A DNA stretch of 64,000 nucleotides from Triatoma infestans (GCA_011037195.1 JAAEAF010003414.1:1-64000), one strand, 5' to 3'; positions 1 to 10,886 are shown, counted from the first letter of the stretch. Program-made: numbers and translations. The notes: a model not told the origin generated them from the letters alone.

Positions 1-606
1 CATTTCTCCGGGAAAATTCATTTAAGGGCACTTCCGGGGGAGGGTAGGGTTAAGTTTTCATCTAAAGTGCTATTTCAGTTTATTAGACAATTCTGTCTTC
101 TTAATAATGTTAATTAGAATTAAATATGTTGTTGAAATTCCGAGTTTGAAAAAATCGGATAACCGGAAGTGCGTTTGTTTAACACTTTACTAAATGATTT
201 TTTCACTTTTTCGCAATTTTCTCAAAAATGGCTCCGACGATGTTTTTGAAACTTCGTATATAAACTAAACATGCAAAGATCTACATCTTTTATTTAAAAC
301 ATTTCGCTGGAAAATTCATTTAAGGGCACTTTTAGGGGAGGGGTCGGGTTACAGCTTTCTCTAAATTGCTATCATAGTTGATTATACAATTCTATCATCC
401 AAACGAAATTAATTAGAAATAAGTGGATGGCCAAAATTCCGAGTTTCAAGAAAATTAGTAAACCGGAAGTGAGCTTTTACTGGACAGTTTTTTCAGTTTT
501 TGACGAATTTCATTAAATTTCGTACACAAACTATAAAATTTGTCAATTATAATTTTGAGGACCCTAGTAAGAGAAAGTTGTGTGAGTGTTTCACACCAGA
601 TTTTTT
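1..606 (+). repeat. Family R high-copy non-coding repeat, 3' half
   Basis: Copy of the commonest repeat in the window, cut by the window edge. It contains two tandem versions of one internal module, at about 1-175 and 300-475. Each runs from a 'gaaaattcatttaagggcac' block through a CT-rich stretch to a 'ccggaagtg' block. It ends with 'aagagaaagttgtgtgag' and 'tttcacaccaga' near 570-600. No open frame of coding character is seen. The same ends and modules recur below in both orientations. Confidence 0.7.
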
Positions 607-1055
607 GTTTTGTTTTTATTTGATGAGCTCGCGCTTAATCCCCCCGCGAAAATGTTCCCGCTGAATATTATAAATTCCAATTATTCGAAATGTGGCGCTA
701 AACCTCTCTATTCCTTCCAGTACTTGATATTCCTGGGGAGGACAACAAAGTAACCTTCAATAGAAATAAGAACCCCTTTATTTTATAGTAATATTTTAAG
801 GAACCACATCCTTTCTATCAGATCTCTTGTCCTTAGCTCACTTTCCTCTACCCCCAAAAAATGTTCAGTGTGCGTGAGCATAATGGGCCTTCCTCTGTCC
901 CACCAAATTGCCTCTGGGAAAAGGGTATATTATGTTATGAGCCATTTTTCAATGGCTTCAAAAGCAGTCCAAGAATCAGTGGTACTTGCCTGATTCCAGA
1001 GCTGTCTTTTCCTCCTCGCCCATAGTTGGAATAAAATGAGATACGAAATAAACTG
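607..1055. other. Unassigned sequence between family R copies
   Basis: About 450 bases of slightly GC-richer DNA between two family R copies. No gene, RNA or known element is recognised. Blocks such as 'tcccaccaaattgcctc' suggest old transposon sequence, but no family can be named. Confidence 0.3.
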
Positions 1056-1485
1056 AAATAAATTACCCCTTAGCGGAAAAAATAACCCCATCCCTTCCCC
1101 CAAAATCCCCTCCTAAATGAATTTTTCCGGAAAAATGTATGAAATAAAAGTTGTAGCTTTTTATATTTGTATTTTATATTCCAAGCTTGCATAATTTAGT
1201 TAGAGTCGTTTTCGAGAAAAACGCAAAAAACTGAAAAAAAGTCATTCAGTATTTCCGGTTGAGGAATTTTAACAAATAACTTCCTGTCGGATCGTATGGT
1301 GATACCAAACGAAATGTCATGTTTTTGCGGTAAGCTGTTCATTTACACACATAATTTTTTAAAAACCACTTTTTCGTACTCAATGGACCTCAAAACGTGT
1401 ATTTCCGGTGAAAAATCGATAACGAAAATTTGACACTATCGCAATACTTAAGGATATTAAAATACGTAAGAGAATGTAAAAACAG
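1056..1485 (-). repeat. Family R repeat copy, minus orientation
   Basis: Reverse-oriented partial copy. Reading the plus strand it shows the complemented modules in reverse order: the CCCC-rich block and 'aatgaatttttccgg', then 'agtatttccggttga', then 'gtgtatttccggtg' and 'gacactatcgcaatac'. Copies of the same modules lie at 12.05, 21.5, 33.5, 42 and 63.5 kb. Confidence 0.65.
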
Positions 1486-2211
1486 AGGGAATAAAATGTC
1501 CCCCCCCCAATACTTCATTTCAACAATCAATTGATATTTAACTGCTTCTATAAAAACAGTTTATCCAGGATATTATAAATTTTATAAATATATTCTTGAT
1601 GAACCGTTAGAATGTGATTAGTAATCAAAAAGATTTTTTTAAAACGTCATAAGTAAGAGGAACAAGTTATAATAGCCAAGGTTGAGAAGCCTAGACTGGA
1701 ACTCCCTCTTGCTACATTTATAATATTTCTGCCATTTTCATCTTTATTGTTTAATCCTTCTATTAATCGAGCTGATATAGAATTTTTAAAGATTTGTTTC
1801 TAATCAGTAAAACCTAAAACATTTTCTGAAGGACAGAACTATTGACCACATATATGAATTAGTAATTTATGAAATTGAAGTACTTACTGCTAAATGTTTA
1901 AAAGATCCTTGATACTCAAAGGGAGGTAGTGCTAAATAATAAAGAAAAGCAGACTTAACTTAAGATTGGAATATAAGTTGCTAAGCAAAGCCTTACAAGC
2001 TCCAAAAATCATGTAATGACATTACTGGGATGAATTACATCGCAACTCCCACCTCGGTGACATCCAATTTAACATACCCGGAAAAATGTTCCAAATTAAT
2101 TTTGATAGAATATAAAATATATAAAAAAAAATTATATTTATTCCAAATTTATAAAATATCTTGGCGTAAGCAGACGATATCGACATCGTCGGCGGCAGAT
2201 TACTGAATAAT

Positions 2212-3235
2212 ATGAAAAATGGATTTTTAAGAACGAATAGAGCAGCCAAGATAATAGCGCTTGTAGTTAATGATGAAAAGTACAATATGCATGTGGGAGA
2301 CCAGGGTTTGTGTCTGCGAGAGGAGGGTAAGAAGAGCTTGGAAGAGGAGCTGATAGCGGAATGGGAATCGAGGTGGAGGGTCTCCACGAAGGGCAGGACC
2401 CCGTTTTTGTTTCTGCTAGAGGCAGGCGCCGACAGGGGTATTGTTCCAAACGTACTTTCATATACCGTATCCCGGTTAGTAACCGGTCACAGGCAACGGG
2501 TATAGAATGGGTTTCTTGATAATGGGAACTGCGATTTGGAATGGAAGAGACCGTGGAGCACATTCTTTCGTCCTGCGGCATGACCTGAGAGCCTCTATGT
2601 GGCGCAAAGTGGGCTTTCACCTTAGCTTGAGTAACCATCTCTTCCTTTTTCATTGGAGAATGGCCTGGCCTATGAGGCCTTAAGGAAGTTTGCGGTCGAG
2701 GCATTTTTATTTTATTTTTTCCTTTTTTGGAGTTCTGAGTTCTGTTTGGGGAATTGCTGGTCCTTGTTAGGATATGCGTTACGGGTTGGGTATGTGCGAG
2801 GCTTTGAGTGGATGTGTTCATTGCGTGGTTGTTTGCATGTGGCTGCTCTTAAGGTTTTTATTTATTTTATTTTTATGGTTCTTTGGTTAGTGTTGTGTTT
2901 GTTGTTGTTGTTTCTTTTTGGATCTGTGGGTTGTTGTTGGGTACTACTAGGGCTCGTTGTTGAGTACTGATAGGGCTTGTTGTTGTTTATGTTTGGATTT
3001 TAGTTGTATCAGGTTCCTTTGGATAGCGTGTTTCCGCGCTGCTTACTTGAGTTGGGTGGAGGAGGGAGGGAGGAGAGGAATTTTTCTTTCGTTCTTTTCT
3101 TCCCTCTCTTTCTTAGGTCGATGGCTGCTTCACTGGGCGGGTGTGAGCGCAAGCTCCGGAACCACCCCTATGTGTGGAGAAAAAAATACAATCTGAGGCC
3201 GAAGACGGGATATTGGTGGGATATCTGTCAATAGG
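2212..3235 (+). pseudogene. LINE ORF2 C-terminal remnant (R1/jockey-like) with 3' tail region
   Basis: A decayed non-LTR retrotransposon 3' end. The frame from 2212 contains EWESRWRVSTKGRT, matching the conserved 'W..RW..S.KGR.T' stretch found after the reverse transcriptase or RNase H in R1-like and related LINEs. It is followed by SRLVTGH. After a frame change it continues with GMEETVEHILSSCG near 2545-2585, the usual 'ETVEHIL..C' cysteine motif near the protein end. Downstream, 2590-3235 is GT-rich and open in places but has no recognisable domain; it may be the C-terminal end and 3' UTR. Reverse transcriptase motifs are absent, so it is 5' truncated. Clade assignment is uncertain. Confidence 0.6.
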
Positions 3236-3239
3236 TAAA

Positions 3240-4626
3240 CATAATTTTTATAGGGACTCGGATCGCTTATGTCTAGAGACAATGAAGTGACCCGTCAAAA
3301 AAATGAAAAAGAGAGTGATTCCTAGTGACAGATGCTATTTTCGGCTTATTCGACAAATCAAATGTTACTTTTTAGAAAGGATCATAAATGTGATACTGTA
3401 TAAAAACCCGAATAGCAATGGGCTTAGAATGGAACACTTTTATATGTCATGTAGCAGCATTATATTAAAACATTATTTATACAATCTTTATTTGAATAAT
3501 TCGTATAAATGAAAACATTAAAAAGTGAAAAGTATTTGACCTAAATTCAATTTAATAAAATGCAGTTACTCAAGGCTGATACTTAAGTCCCATTTAATTC
3601 CCTCTTTTTGATAGCGATATAGAAAGTTTTTTCGGAACAAAGAAGTAGAGGGAATATCAGTTTCCAAAAAGAAAAGATCACTTAATTGTTCTTTAAGCTG
3701 ACGATCTTGGAATAACTGCTTAATCTCCATAGTATGTTCAATTTAAATGAGATTTGTTACGGCAATATTGTTTGGAAAATGGAGTTAAATTAAGATAAAA
3801 CAGCCAAAACGGTAATAATCCTTTTTCAAAAAATCTGATCACTTCAAGAAAATTAGGCAATTTACTTATAATTCTATACTGATCTCAGTTAATCATTCAT
3901 TTCTCTACCTCGACGTTCCAAGGTTTCTTCTTCCTTGGGTGAGTTTGTTTAAGCGGCCAACTATTCATATCTACACGTAAAAGTATAGTCGTAGTTGTGA
4001 GAACATTAAAAATACTCTTCTGCTTTCCGATATTGAGTCTCGAAAAATATTGCTTTTCAACTTATTTGCATCCTCAATAGCTGCGAAATATGGGCCTTCC
4101 CTTTTAGTGATGAAATTGAAAAAAGTTCAACCAAAAATTCTTTAAATATCTGCTTCATTTACCAATGACTATGCCTAAAGCGCATACATTCAAGTTGAAA
4201 CTGGAATATTACACTTAAAGTTTTAAACTCAAATTTTAATGTATATTTTAGAGCCAAAATATCCTTAGGTCCTAGTGAAACCTACTTAGATAAAAATAAT
4301 GTTAACTTAATAAACTATTTTGTCAATTACGTCTTGCCAGTAAAATTAGCCCACTCTTATTTGTAAATAGCCAGAAAAATTAAATTTTTTTACCCAGTTC
4401 AATTCAGATGACCTAATTCACTTTTTTCTTACTTCCATGTCCTTTTTATAAATCATGAATATCTTGTTAATGAAGATAATATTGTATCACTTTTAAATTT
4501 AAATCATTCAGACCAATTGTGTGTAAACCTGTATTGGTTTGTGATGAAGGCTTTTGAAAAAAGAAATAAATGGTTTCTCTTTATTACAGGTAAATTAATA
4601 TTTCATTTATTGAATGATCGTAATTA
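3240..4626. other. AT-rich intergenic sequence, nothing recognised
   Basis: No coding region longer than about 70 codons, no RNA gene and no repeat boundary could be identified. The short frame at 3303-3512 shows no family resemblance and is taken as chance. Confidence 0.4.
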
Positions 4627-4637
4627 TTATTAATATT

Positions 4638-6036
4638 TTTTTTTTTTTAACTTTTTATTTGTCATTTACAACTGTACAATGGTACAATAAGTAAATACGG
4701 TAAGGGTGGTAAATGGCGTGAGTGGCTTGAATGGTGATCATCCAGTGATGATCTCCATTAGTCAACAAGGTGATCGCGAGGCCAACGACGCCTCAGTCGC
4801 CTTCGGGGGTTGGAAGGAAGTGTGGTTGAGGATAAGTTAGCTGCTAATGGATTAGGATGTGTTGATAAGTTTTTGTGAAATTTATTGTAACGTGTTTTAG
4901 TAAGTTCGGATATAAAAGGAATTTTGAGGTCTTTATGTATAGTTAGGTAACTGACATAGAATGGAGCGTTTACAATGCGGCGGAGGATTTTAGATTGAAG
5001 AGTTTGTAATCGGTTGATATTAGATAGTTTAGCTGAACCATAAAGTTCAAGTCCGTAAGTCCATATAGGTGCTAGGAGGGATAGATACAGTCGTCTATGA
5101 AGTGTTAGTTTTGACCGGTGATCAAGTAGTCTGGCTAGAAGCTTATATCTTTTGTTTAATTCTATTCGTTTAAGTCGTGTATGAGGATTCCAGGTGAGTC
5201 TCTTGTCGAGGTATAGTCCCAGGTACCGCACATGGTCGGCTGAAGGAATAGGAGAATTTTGTAAGTAGACAGGGGCAAGAGTTTTCCGTTTCAGTGTAAA
5301 GACTATGTATTTTGATTTATGTGGATTAATTTTTATTCGCCATTTTTGCAGCCAAGGTTCTAGTGAATTTAGATGTGATTGTAGAGAGCGGACAGAGAGC
5401 GTGGGATCATTGTGTGTGGAGAGAATTGCAGTGTCGTCAGCAAAGGTGTATACAGAAGTAGAGGGAAGTGTAGGTAAGTCGGATGTGTAGATTGAATAAA
5501 GTAGTGGGGCTAAGACACTGCCTTGAGGTACTCCAGCAAGAATAGGATGTATAGAGGATTCGGAAGTGCCTTCAATTATCTGGAAGAAGCGTTCGGAAAG
5601 ATAGGATTTGAGAATGAGGTAATAAGTGCTAGGTAGAATTCGCCTGAGTTTTAATAGAAGACCTTCGTGCCATACACGATCGAAGGCCTGTGAAATGTAT
5701 AAAAACACTCCAGCGCAAAACTCCTTGCGTTCAAGTGAAGTGGCGATGGTGTCTACTACTCGGTGAGCCTGCTGTATTGTAGAGTGGCGGCTGCGGAAAC
5801 CAAATTGGTGGTTTGGTAGTACTTTCAGAGTCTCTACAATTTCTAGAAGACGCGAAAGAAGGAGTCTCTCAATATTTTCCCTAGGATCGGAAGGAGGCTA
5901 ATAGGACGGTAGGAAGAAGGCTGATGAGTTGGCTTTTTGGGTTTAGGTATCATTTTAATATTAGAGAATTTCCAAAGAATGGGATAATAAGTAGTTCGTA
6001 GTATTGAATTATATAGTGAGGAAGACTATAGCTTTT
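4638..6036 (-). mobile_element. 5'-truncated jockey-clade LINE insertion
   Basis: Non-LTR retrotransposon on the minus strand. Its 3' end is a poly(A) tract, seen as T's at 4638-4649, preceded on the element strand by an AATAAA signal near 4660. The coding part spans 4758 to about 6000. The copy begins inside the first reverse transcriptase motifs, so it is 5' truncated. An 11-bp direct repeat, ttattaatatt, lies at 4627-4637 and 6037-6047 and is a plausible target site duplication, although it is low in complexity. Confidence 0.75.
4758..6000 (-). pseudogene. Reverse transcriptase of jockey-like LINE (one frameshift)
   Basis: The minus-strand frame encodes reverse transcriptase, the enzyme that copies the element RNA at a nicked target. 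In order: IPKPKKPTHQPSSYRPISLLP (near 5955-5895), a one-base frameshift near 5880, then LLLSRLLEIVETLKVLPNHQ, FGFRSRHSTIQQAHRVVDTI, SQAFDRVWHEGLLLKLR, GVPQGSVLAPLLYSIYTSDL and the catalytic box TFADDTAILS, which keeps both aspartates. It continues through the thumb (WRIKINPHKSKYIVF, VRYLGLYLDKRLTW) to the C-terminal RRWPRDHLVD. The stop lies at 4758. Apart from the frameshift and the missing N-terminal endonuclease, the 316 residues from 5708 down are uninterrupted, suggesting a fairly recent insertion. It is non-functional because the endonuclease half is absent. Confidence 0.85.
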
Positions 6037-6330
6037 TTATTAATATTAATAATATTTTCTTCTTTTTATCTAAATTTTTGTTTGGGTTTTTTGTTAAGTT
6101 ACCGACATTTTTGCACATTTATTTGCATTACCTCCTCTCTTTTTTTTATTCCTCTTTTAATTTATAGGTAATTATAATTATTTCCTATAGATCAAACTGT
6201 TTTTTGACTGCTTAAATACTAATTAATCAAATACTGCGTTTTATGCTATAGTGTTTAAAAATTTTGGTAAATTTAATTTGTTAAATTATATGAATTACAC
6301 TCAAATGGTATTATCTCTTATTTCAGTATT

Positions 6331-6591
6331 TTTTTTTTTTTTTTTTATTTTTATTTTTTTAAATAAGGCGTCTCAACATCTGAGGTCATTTGCGCCCGGA
6401 GCCTTCTCAGTGTTGCACTGCCGGCCTCCGGACAGTGTTCTCCCGTTACAGACAACACTGTCCATCACCGGACAGTGAGCTGAGCTGTAGGGGCTCCTAG
6501 GAAGAGAAAATCTAAGAGTAGCACGGCTGGATTCGAACCCGTGATCTCCGCGTTGCTAGTCCAGCGCGCTACCACTGAGCTAATCCCTTCC
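6331..6591 (-). mobile_element. tRNA-Ala-derived SINE with perfect target duplication
   Basis: On the minus strand the element starts with a tRNA-like head. The A box (TAGCTCAGTGGTAG) is the complement of 6569-6582, and a perfect B box (GGTTCGAATCC) is the complement of 6529-6539. An anticodon-loop-like CTAGCAA (anticodon AGC, alanine) lies near 6556. The body holds a hairpin from GGACAGTGTT and its complement near 6430-6465. The element ends in an A-rich tail (T-run from 6331). A perfect 16-bp duplication ctcttatttcagtatt flanks it at 6315-6330 and 6592-6607. It is probably transcribed by RNA polymerase III and mobilised by a LINE. The poor acceptor-stem pairing and the tail exclude a real tRNA gene. 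Confidence 0.88.
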
Positions 6592-6607
6592 CTCTTATTT
6601 CAGTATT

Positions 6608-7377
6608 AATTTTTATTTTGTGTATACTTTATATTTTTATTTTATGTTTTTATATTTTGTCTTTGACATTTTCCAAATATTGTGATCACTTTTTTTAATC
6701 CAACTTCTTGCGGAAGGGTTTGTCTCTATAAGCAATGTAATAAATAAATAAATAAAGTAAATATTTAAGACTGATATATATATATAAATAAGACTGATGC
6801 ACTTCACTTTACAAGTAAAGAAACAAATTCAAAAAAACATTATTTTATGTTACAATTAGTAAAAATAAAAAAAGGTGCAAACTAAAACATTAATATTGGA
6901 ATTATAAAATCTACTCAATATCATCAATTGGCCGCCCAATTCTTTATTTGCATCAACCCATTTAAATTGTTATATTATTAGAATGTTTACGAAATAATGT
7001 TATTTGCAGAACAGAACTGTAGGCTTTCAACTCTGACGATCATAAAGTGCATATAACAGAAACATTTCGAATGACTAGACTTGTTATAAATAACTCCACT
7101 TCTATAAATATAGACAAGAAAAAGAGCCAAATAATGTTTACAAAGGAAATGGCAAAATATCAAGAAAAAAATAAAAAGTTGGCCAATTAAAAAAAAATTA
7201 ATACTGCAACTGGGAAAAATGCATCTTGATAAAATAATAAAATCAAGACATATCTAATTAGAAAATATCTTTACTATTTCTTAATTATTTTAATGAATCA
7301 AAATCATTTTCCAAATATAGATTAGTTCTTAATTAAACAAGATCAAAAGAATTCCTCACTAGTTTTCCCTATATGTT
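6608..7377. other. AT-rich intergenic sequence, nothing recognised
   Basis: No gene or repeat family could be named. A short (aaat)n run lies near 6742-6757. Confidence 0.35.
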
Positions 7378-7510
7378 AAGCGAACAGGCTAACGTCCATT
7401 TATTTATTGAGGGCACTAAGTTAAGTGAGGACACCCGGGAGTAATACTGCAATGGATGATATAAAATCATTTCACCAAGTCACGCCAGGATTTGAACTAC
7501 TCAAACGAAA
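7378..7510 (-). mobile_element. Degenerate tRNA-derived SINE fragment
   Basis: The complement of about 7482-7498 reads GTTCAAATCCTGGCGTG, a B-box-like promoter element. The distal part contains TGGACGTTAGCC, which resembles TGGACGTTAAGCCCGC at the end of the SINE at 9580-9775. No A box and no target duplication were found. This is a tentative old fragment. Confidence 0.4.
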
Positions 7511-8095
7511 TAGCAAAAATAATGAATGGCACATACAACTTTATTGATTTCTAATAGAAATGTCATATATTGTTATCGTTAATATCATGTACCTTTACAT
7601 GCTCAAATAAATTAAAAGGGACTGTTTCATCTACCTGATACTGAAAATAAGTCTTACAATAATTACACATACATATCTTCGAATACTGTATTAATATCTC
7701 TTATTATCTAGAGTCTAGAAGAAGTATTTCGATAGTGTCCGATTTAATTCCGTCTAAATTCACTTTTTTTTTTCAAAAATGTCAGTAGTATATATATCCT
7801 TCTCTCTTTATAACCTGCTATCTTTAGTATGAAGCTTTGTAAATACGTTTTTGTTTTCGCATAGTGCCACTAGATCTCGGGCTGGTTAGAGTTGATTAAT
7901 TATTACTTGTGAGAAAAACTAATAGCTGTTTTTATTTTCCTTCACTTATGATTAAAAGTATAACTGCACTCACTGGTTTTTGATTTAATAATTTCCACGT
8001 TATCACGCGCTTGCAGACAAAAAAAATATTTTATTCAGTTTCGTGTTTTTCTTGTAAACAAACTGATAATAAATACATCATTAAAGGATTTATTG

Positions 8096-8144
<49 letters not shown>
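8096..8144. repeat. Compound (CT)n(AT)n microsatellite
   Basis: About 24 bases of CT dinucleotides run directly into about 20 bases of TA dinucleotides and then a short 'cacata' stretch. Shorter GA and CT runs lie at 8432-8448 and 8617-8638. Confidence 0.9.
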
Positions 8145-8151
<7 letters not shown>

Positions 8152-9350
8152 TCACAAACAACAAAGGGTTGACATTTAAAAATCTGGACAACCTGCATGT
8201 TAATAAACTGAAGTAACTGTTAAAAGGGATGCTCGAAATAGTATTCAATTTAGTGTCAACTATTTAGTTCCTTTTCAAATTAGATTAATTTGGGAAATTC
8301 CTCATTTGTTAAGGTACCATGTTTATTTATATAAAGTTAAAGATTAGTAAAGGTTAACATTTATTTTATAAATATACAAGTGAAGAATAAAAATAAAACA
8401 AAATTTAACTTCCAAGTTACATACACAATAATGAGAGAGAGAGAGAGACAAAAAATAGTGTATATTTGTTTACCGTTCTCAAGGTTGGAGCACACCTTTA
8501 TTTATACTCGCTTCCTTCACGCTCCAGTTTCTCTCTTAAGCATGCAGTATACACTATTTCCTATTCTGCATTGATTCTAATTAATAAACATCAAGAATTT
8601 ATTATGCAATACTCTGTGCCTCTCTCTCTCTCTCTCTATTAAAACTATCAAAGCCAACACATGTGTCTATATACCTAAACGTTATAACAAACATTCAACA
8701 CTCACAGAGTCGAACATGCCACTATTTTAGGATACACGGCCAACTCTATCCAAAATAAACTTGACCGTAAATCTTTTATAGGCATGTCGGCATGTCCTTT
8801 TATTTTTTAACTCTATTCTTAGTTTTTTTTTTCTTTACGTAAACAGATGCTATGGTTTTTTTTTTTTGAAAGTTATTATTTGGTAAACTCCATGGTCAAA
8901 GATAAATATAAGTTATAAACATACATTATGTTATTTCAATAAAACCAAATCTCTCTTTTTTCATGATTATATATTACCTGATTTTTACTTCAGAATATGC
9001 AATTATAATTAACAATCTCCCCATTTAACTGGGAAAGAGTGGGACTCCATTTCGCCGGATGTTTCTATTGAACAGACTAGATTGATAGATTTAGACAGAC
9101 AGATAGATTTAGATTGATATAATACAAGATGGACTATTACACTTAAACTTGGGTTAAATGAGATGTAACCTCGTATACAGTTCGAAAGTAGTTTTTTAAA
9201 TAAATATATGCATTTATAACATCATTGACGTTTCAACTTTTATGGTCATTTTATAATGAAGTTGATTGTTATTTGAAAAAAGGAAAATTATAAATTAAGA
9301 TAAAATGTAACACTTGAATGTTGTTGACAAGAACTGTTCTGAAGTCTTCT
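8145..9350. other. AT-rich intergenic sequence
   Basis: Contains short GA/CT microsatellites and poly-T runs but no coding frame with family resemblance and no recognised transposon. Confidence 0.35.
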
Positions 9351-9354
9351 CAGT

Positions 9355-9556
9355 ACGAAAAAAAAGTTTTTAACGAATGATCTATATGCGAACAAAACAT
9401 CTAAAAACTAAAAATCGCACTAAGTTCAAAACTTGGCATTCCATGTTAGGTATTACCACCGCATCTGACACAAAGGTTTCGGACAAATGTTTTTTACAAC
9501 AGTTTGTATTAACAAAAGTAAGAGAAAGTTGTGTAAGTGTTTCACACCAGATTATT
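9355..9556 (+). repeat. Family R repeat, internally deleted copy
   Basis: Begins with the 'acgaaaaaaaagtttttaacg' type block and the 'aaaaactaaaaatcgca' block of family R. It then jumps to the 3' terminal block 'aagagaaagttgtgtaagtg' and 'tttcacaccaga' at about 9520-9552, so most of the middle is missing. The SINE at 9580 lies just downstream. Confidence 0.6.
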
Positions 9557-9579
9557 GTTATTAATAATGGGTACCTGAA

Positions 9580-9775
9580 CGGGGAGGGTGTTGGTGTAGT
9601 GGTTATGAGCAGGGACTTGTAAGTGGGAGGACCCCAGTTCGAGTCCCGCGTTTAACCGCTAAATTTTATATTCATTTAAAAAATGTTAATGGTACAGTAG
9701 GTGCTTCCGACCCCGTCCACGACATCTACTTGGTAGTTGGACGTTAAGCCCGCCTGAAAAAAATAGGCATTACTT
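9580..9775 (+). mobile_element. tRNA-derived SINE, second family, with target duplication
   Basis: The head holds A-box-like TGGTGTAGTGGTTATGAGC near 9592-9610 and a B box AGTTCGAGTCC near 9636-9646. These are 26 bases apart, as in tRNA promoters. The tail includes TGGACGTTAAGCCCGC and ends in an A-run. A 14-bp duplication with one mismatch (aatgggt[a/g]cctgaa) flanks it at 9566-9579 and 9776-9789. A second copy with the same boxes and tail is at 18218-18402. Confidence 0.82.
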
Positions 9776-9789
9776 AATGGGTGCCTGAA

Positions 9790-10284
9790 GGAGTGAAACA
9801 TAAGCCTACATGGCTCTTATCCCCTCCCCCAGAGAAAGCTTGAGTGGCTGAAATTTCACCTCTTTGGGAGGAGAAACTGATGCCTTAAAGCTTCACCCTG
9901 TAGTCTCCTCTAGACTCCTAAATCTAATTAAATAAGCAGGACTGAACAGGGTATTCTAATTTATGGGTGCCACAATAGATCCAGAGTGGTCGCAGTAGCG
10001 TAGGCTTATGCAATGGAAGAAGCAAATGGAAAAATTGTAATAATTTTGAAAATTATTTTAGTGAATTTTATTTAAAAATAAAGTGAATATTAATGCAGTG
10101 AAATGAACTTAAAACTGTTAGGGACTATTCAGGTACAAGATACCTTTACAAGAGAGGCTTGAGAAATCTCAAAAAAGGCAGGTTTTAACTAACAAGAGGA
10201 GCATTATTTCATCAGTCGTCTTACAACTTTCACCCAGTATCATTCGTCTCAGGCAGTTACTCTCTTAACTTCAGTGCCAGTTAC
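9790..10284. other. Unassigned, partly GC-richer sequence
   Basis: The part at 9790-9935 is GC-richer (blocks such as cctctttgggaggag) and looks like the untranslated end of an unidentified element. The rest is AT-rich. No gene is recognised. Confidence 0.3.
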
Positions 10285-10505
10285 AAGTGTTAAATCATCA
10301 GAGATAGCCCGGCTTCTTTTTGTGGTCATCGACCGGTTTCGGGCGTTCGCCCATCATCAGGATGCGTTTGTCAAACAATGTGATAACACAGACTTGCACA
10401 GAGCAAATTCAGTTTATACACTCGTTGACTACAAAAAGAAGCAGGCTATCACGGAAAATATCTCTGATGCTCTCCAGCTCTGCGAAACCAACCACAACAA
10501 CAAGT
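10285..10505. mobile_element. Palindromic hammerhead-bearing element, family A copy 1
   Basis: Inverted repeat. The left arm contains 'ccggcttctttttgtggtc' and the right arm the complementary 'gactacaaaaagaagcagg', followed by 'tatcacggaaaatatctctg'. The spacer 'cttgcacagagcaaattcag' is shared with copies at 16186 and 54490. The outer right sequence has 'ctctgcgaaaccaaccac', also found beside the other two copies. The left arm carries an intact hammerhead-like motif. No protein is encoded. Relation to Penelope-like terminal repeats is inferred from the ribozyme-like motif alone. Confidence 0.7.
10327..10364 (-). ncRNA. Candidate minimal hammerhead ribozyme (family A)
   Basis: Read on the minus strand from 10364: stem I strand CATC, core CTGATGA, linker T, stem II GGGC with tetraloop GAAC and GCCC, core GAA, stem III ACC paired to GGT with no loop, then cleavage base C and the closing stem I strand GATG. 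Every invariant core position of the hammerhead consensus (CUGANGA, GAA, cleavage triplet NUH) is present. CATC pairs perfectly with GATG. The loop-free stem III cannot fold within one molecule, so activity, if any, would need a dimer. That is the known situation for the minimal hammerheads of Penelope-like elements. Confidence 0.68.
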
Positions 10506-10680
10506 GTTTAATGTTTGAGTTTAAATCAATCTAGCTAAATATTAAATTGCATATTGAATAGCTTTTTACTTTACATTGATTATAATTGGCTTATAATTTG
10601 TTATTTTAAGTGAATATAATTATATGTTTAACAGTGGTGACTTCTTATTCTATATCTTAATACTTTTCTCTAAAACATAA

Positions 10681-10748
10681 GCCCACACACACACGCGCGC
10701 GCGAACGCACGCTCAAGCCCGCTCGTGCTACACTACAGCACACACACA
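10681..10748. repeat. CA/CG simple-sequence tract
   Basis: Alternating CA repeats passing into CG repeats at 10683-10702, then less regular CA/GC-rich sequence and another short CA run at 10738-10748. Confidence 0.75.
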
Positions 10749-10886
10749 CCTAGCCAAACAACATTGGACTAATAGCCAACCCCGACAAAATCTATCTATC
10801 TACTCTACTCCGATTAATGAAAGTTCTTAAAACATAGGACTTTTAATGATTTTATCCAGCGTAGCATCCACATTATTGTTGTGCCT

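Noticed and set aside
2267..2821. 184-codon open frame on the minus strand
   Set aside because: It is the antisense shadow of the plus-strand LINE remnant, has low-complexity Ser/Thr/Pro content and resembles no protein family.
6529..6590. A tRNA-Ala gene on the minus strand
   Set aside because: A and B boxes are present, but the acceptor stem does not pair, the sequence runs into a SINE body and A-tail, and it is bracketed by a target duplication.
9592..9650. A tRNA gene on the plus strand
   Set aside because: Promoter boxes belong to a SINE with a second copy at 18218; no cloverleaf acceptor stem forms.
10274..10534. 86- and 63-codon open frames in the family A palindrome
   Set aside because: The palindrome explains the open frames. 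Sequence is conserved at the RNA-structure level and the other copies do not keep the frames.
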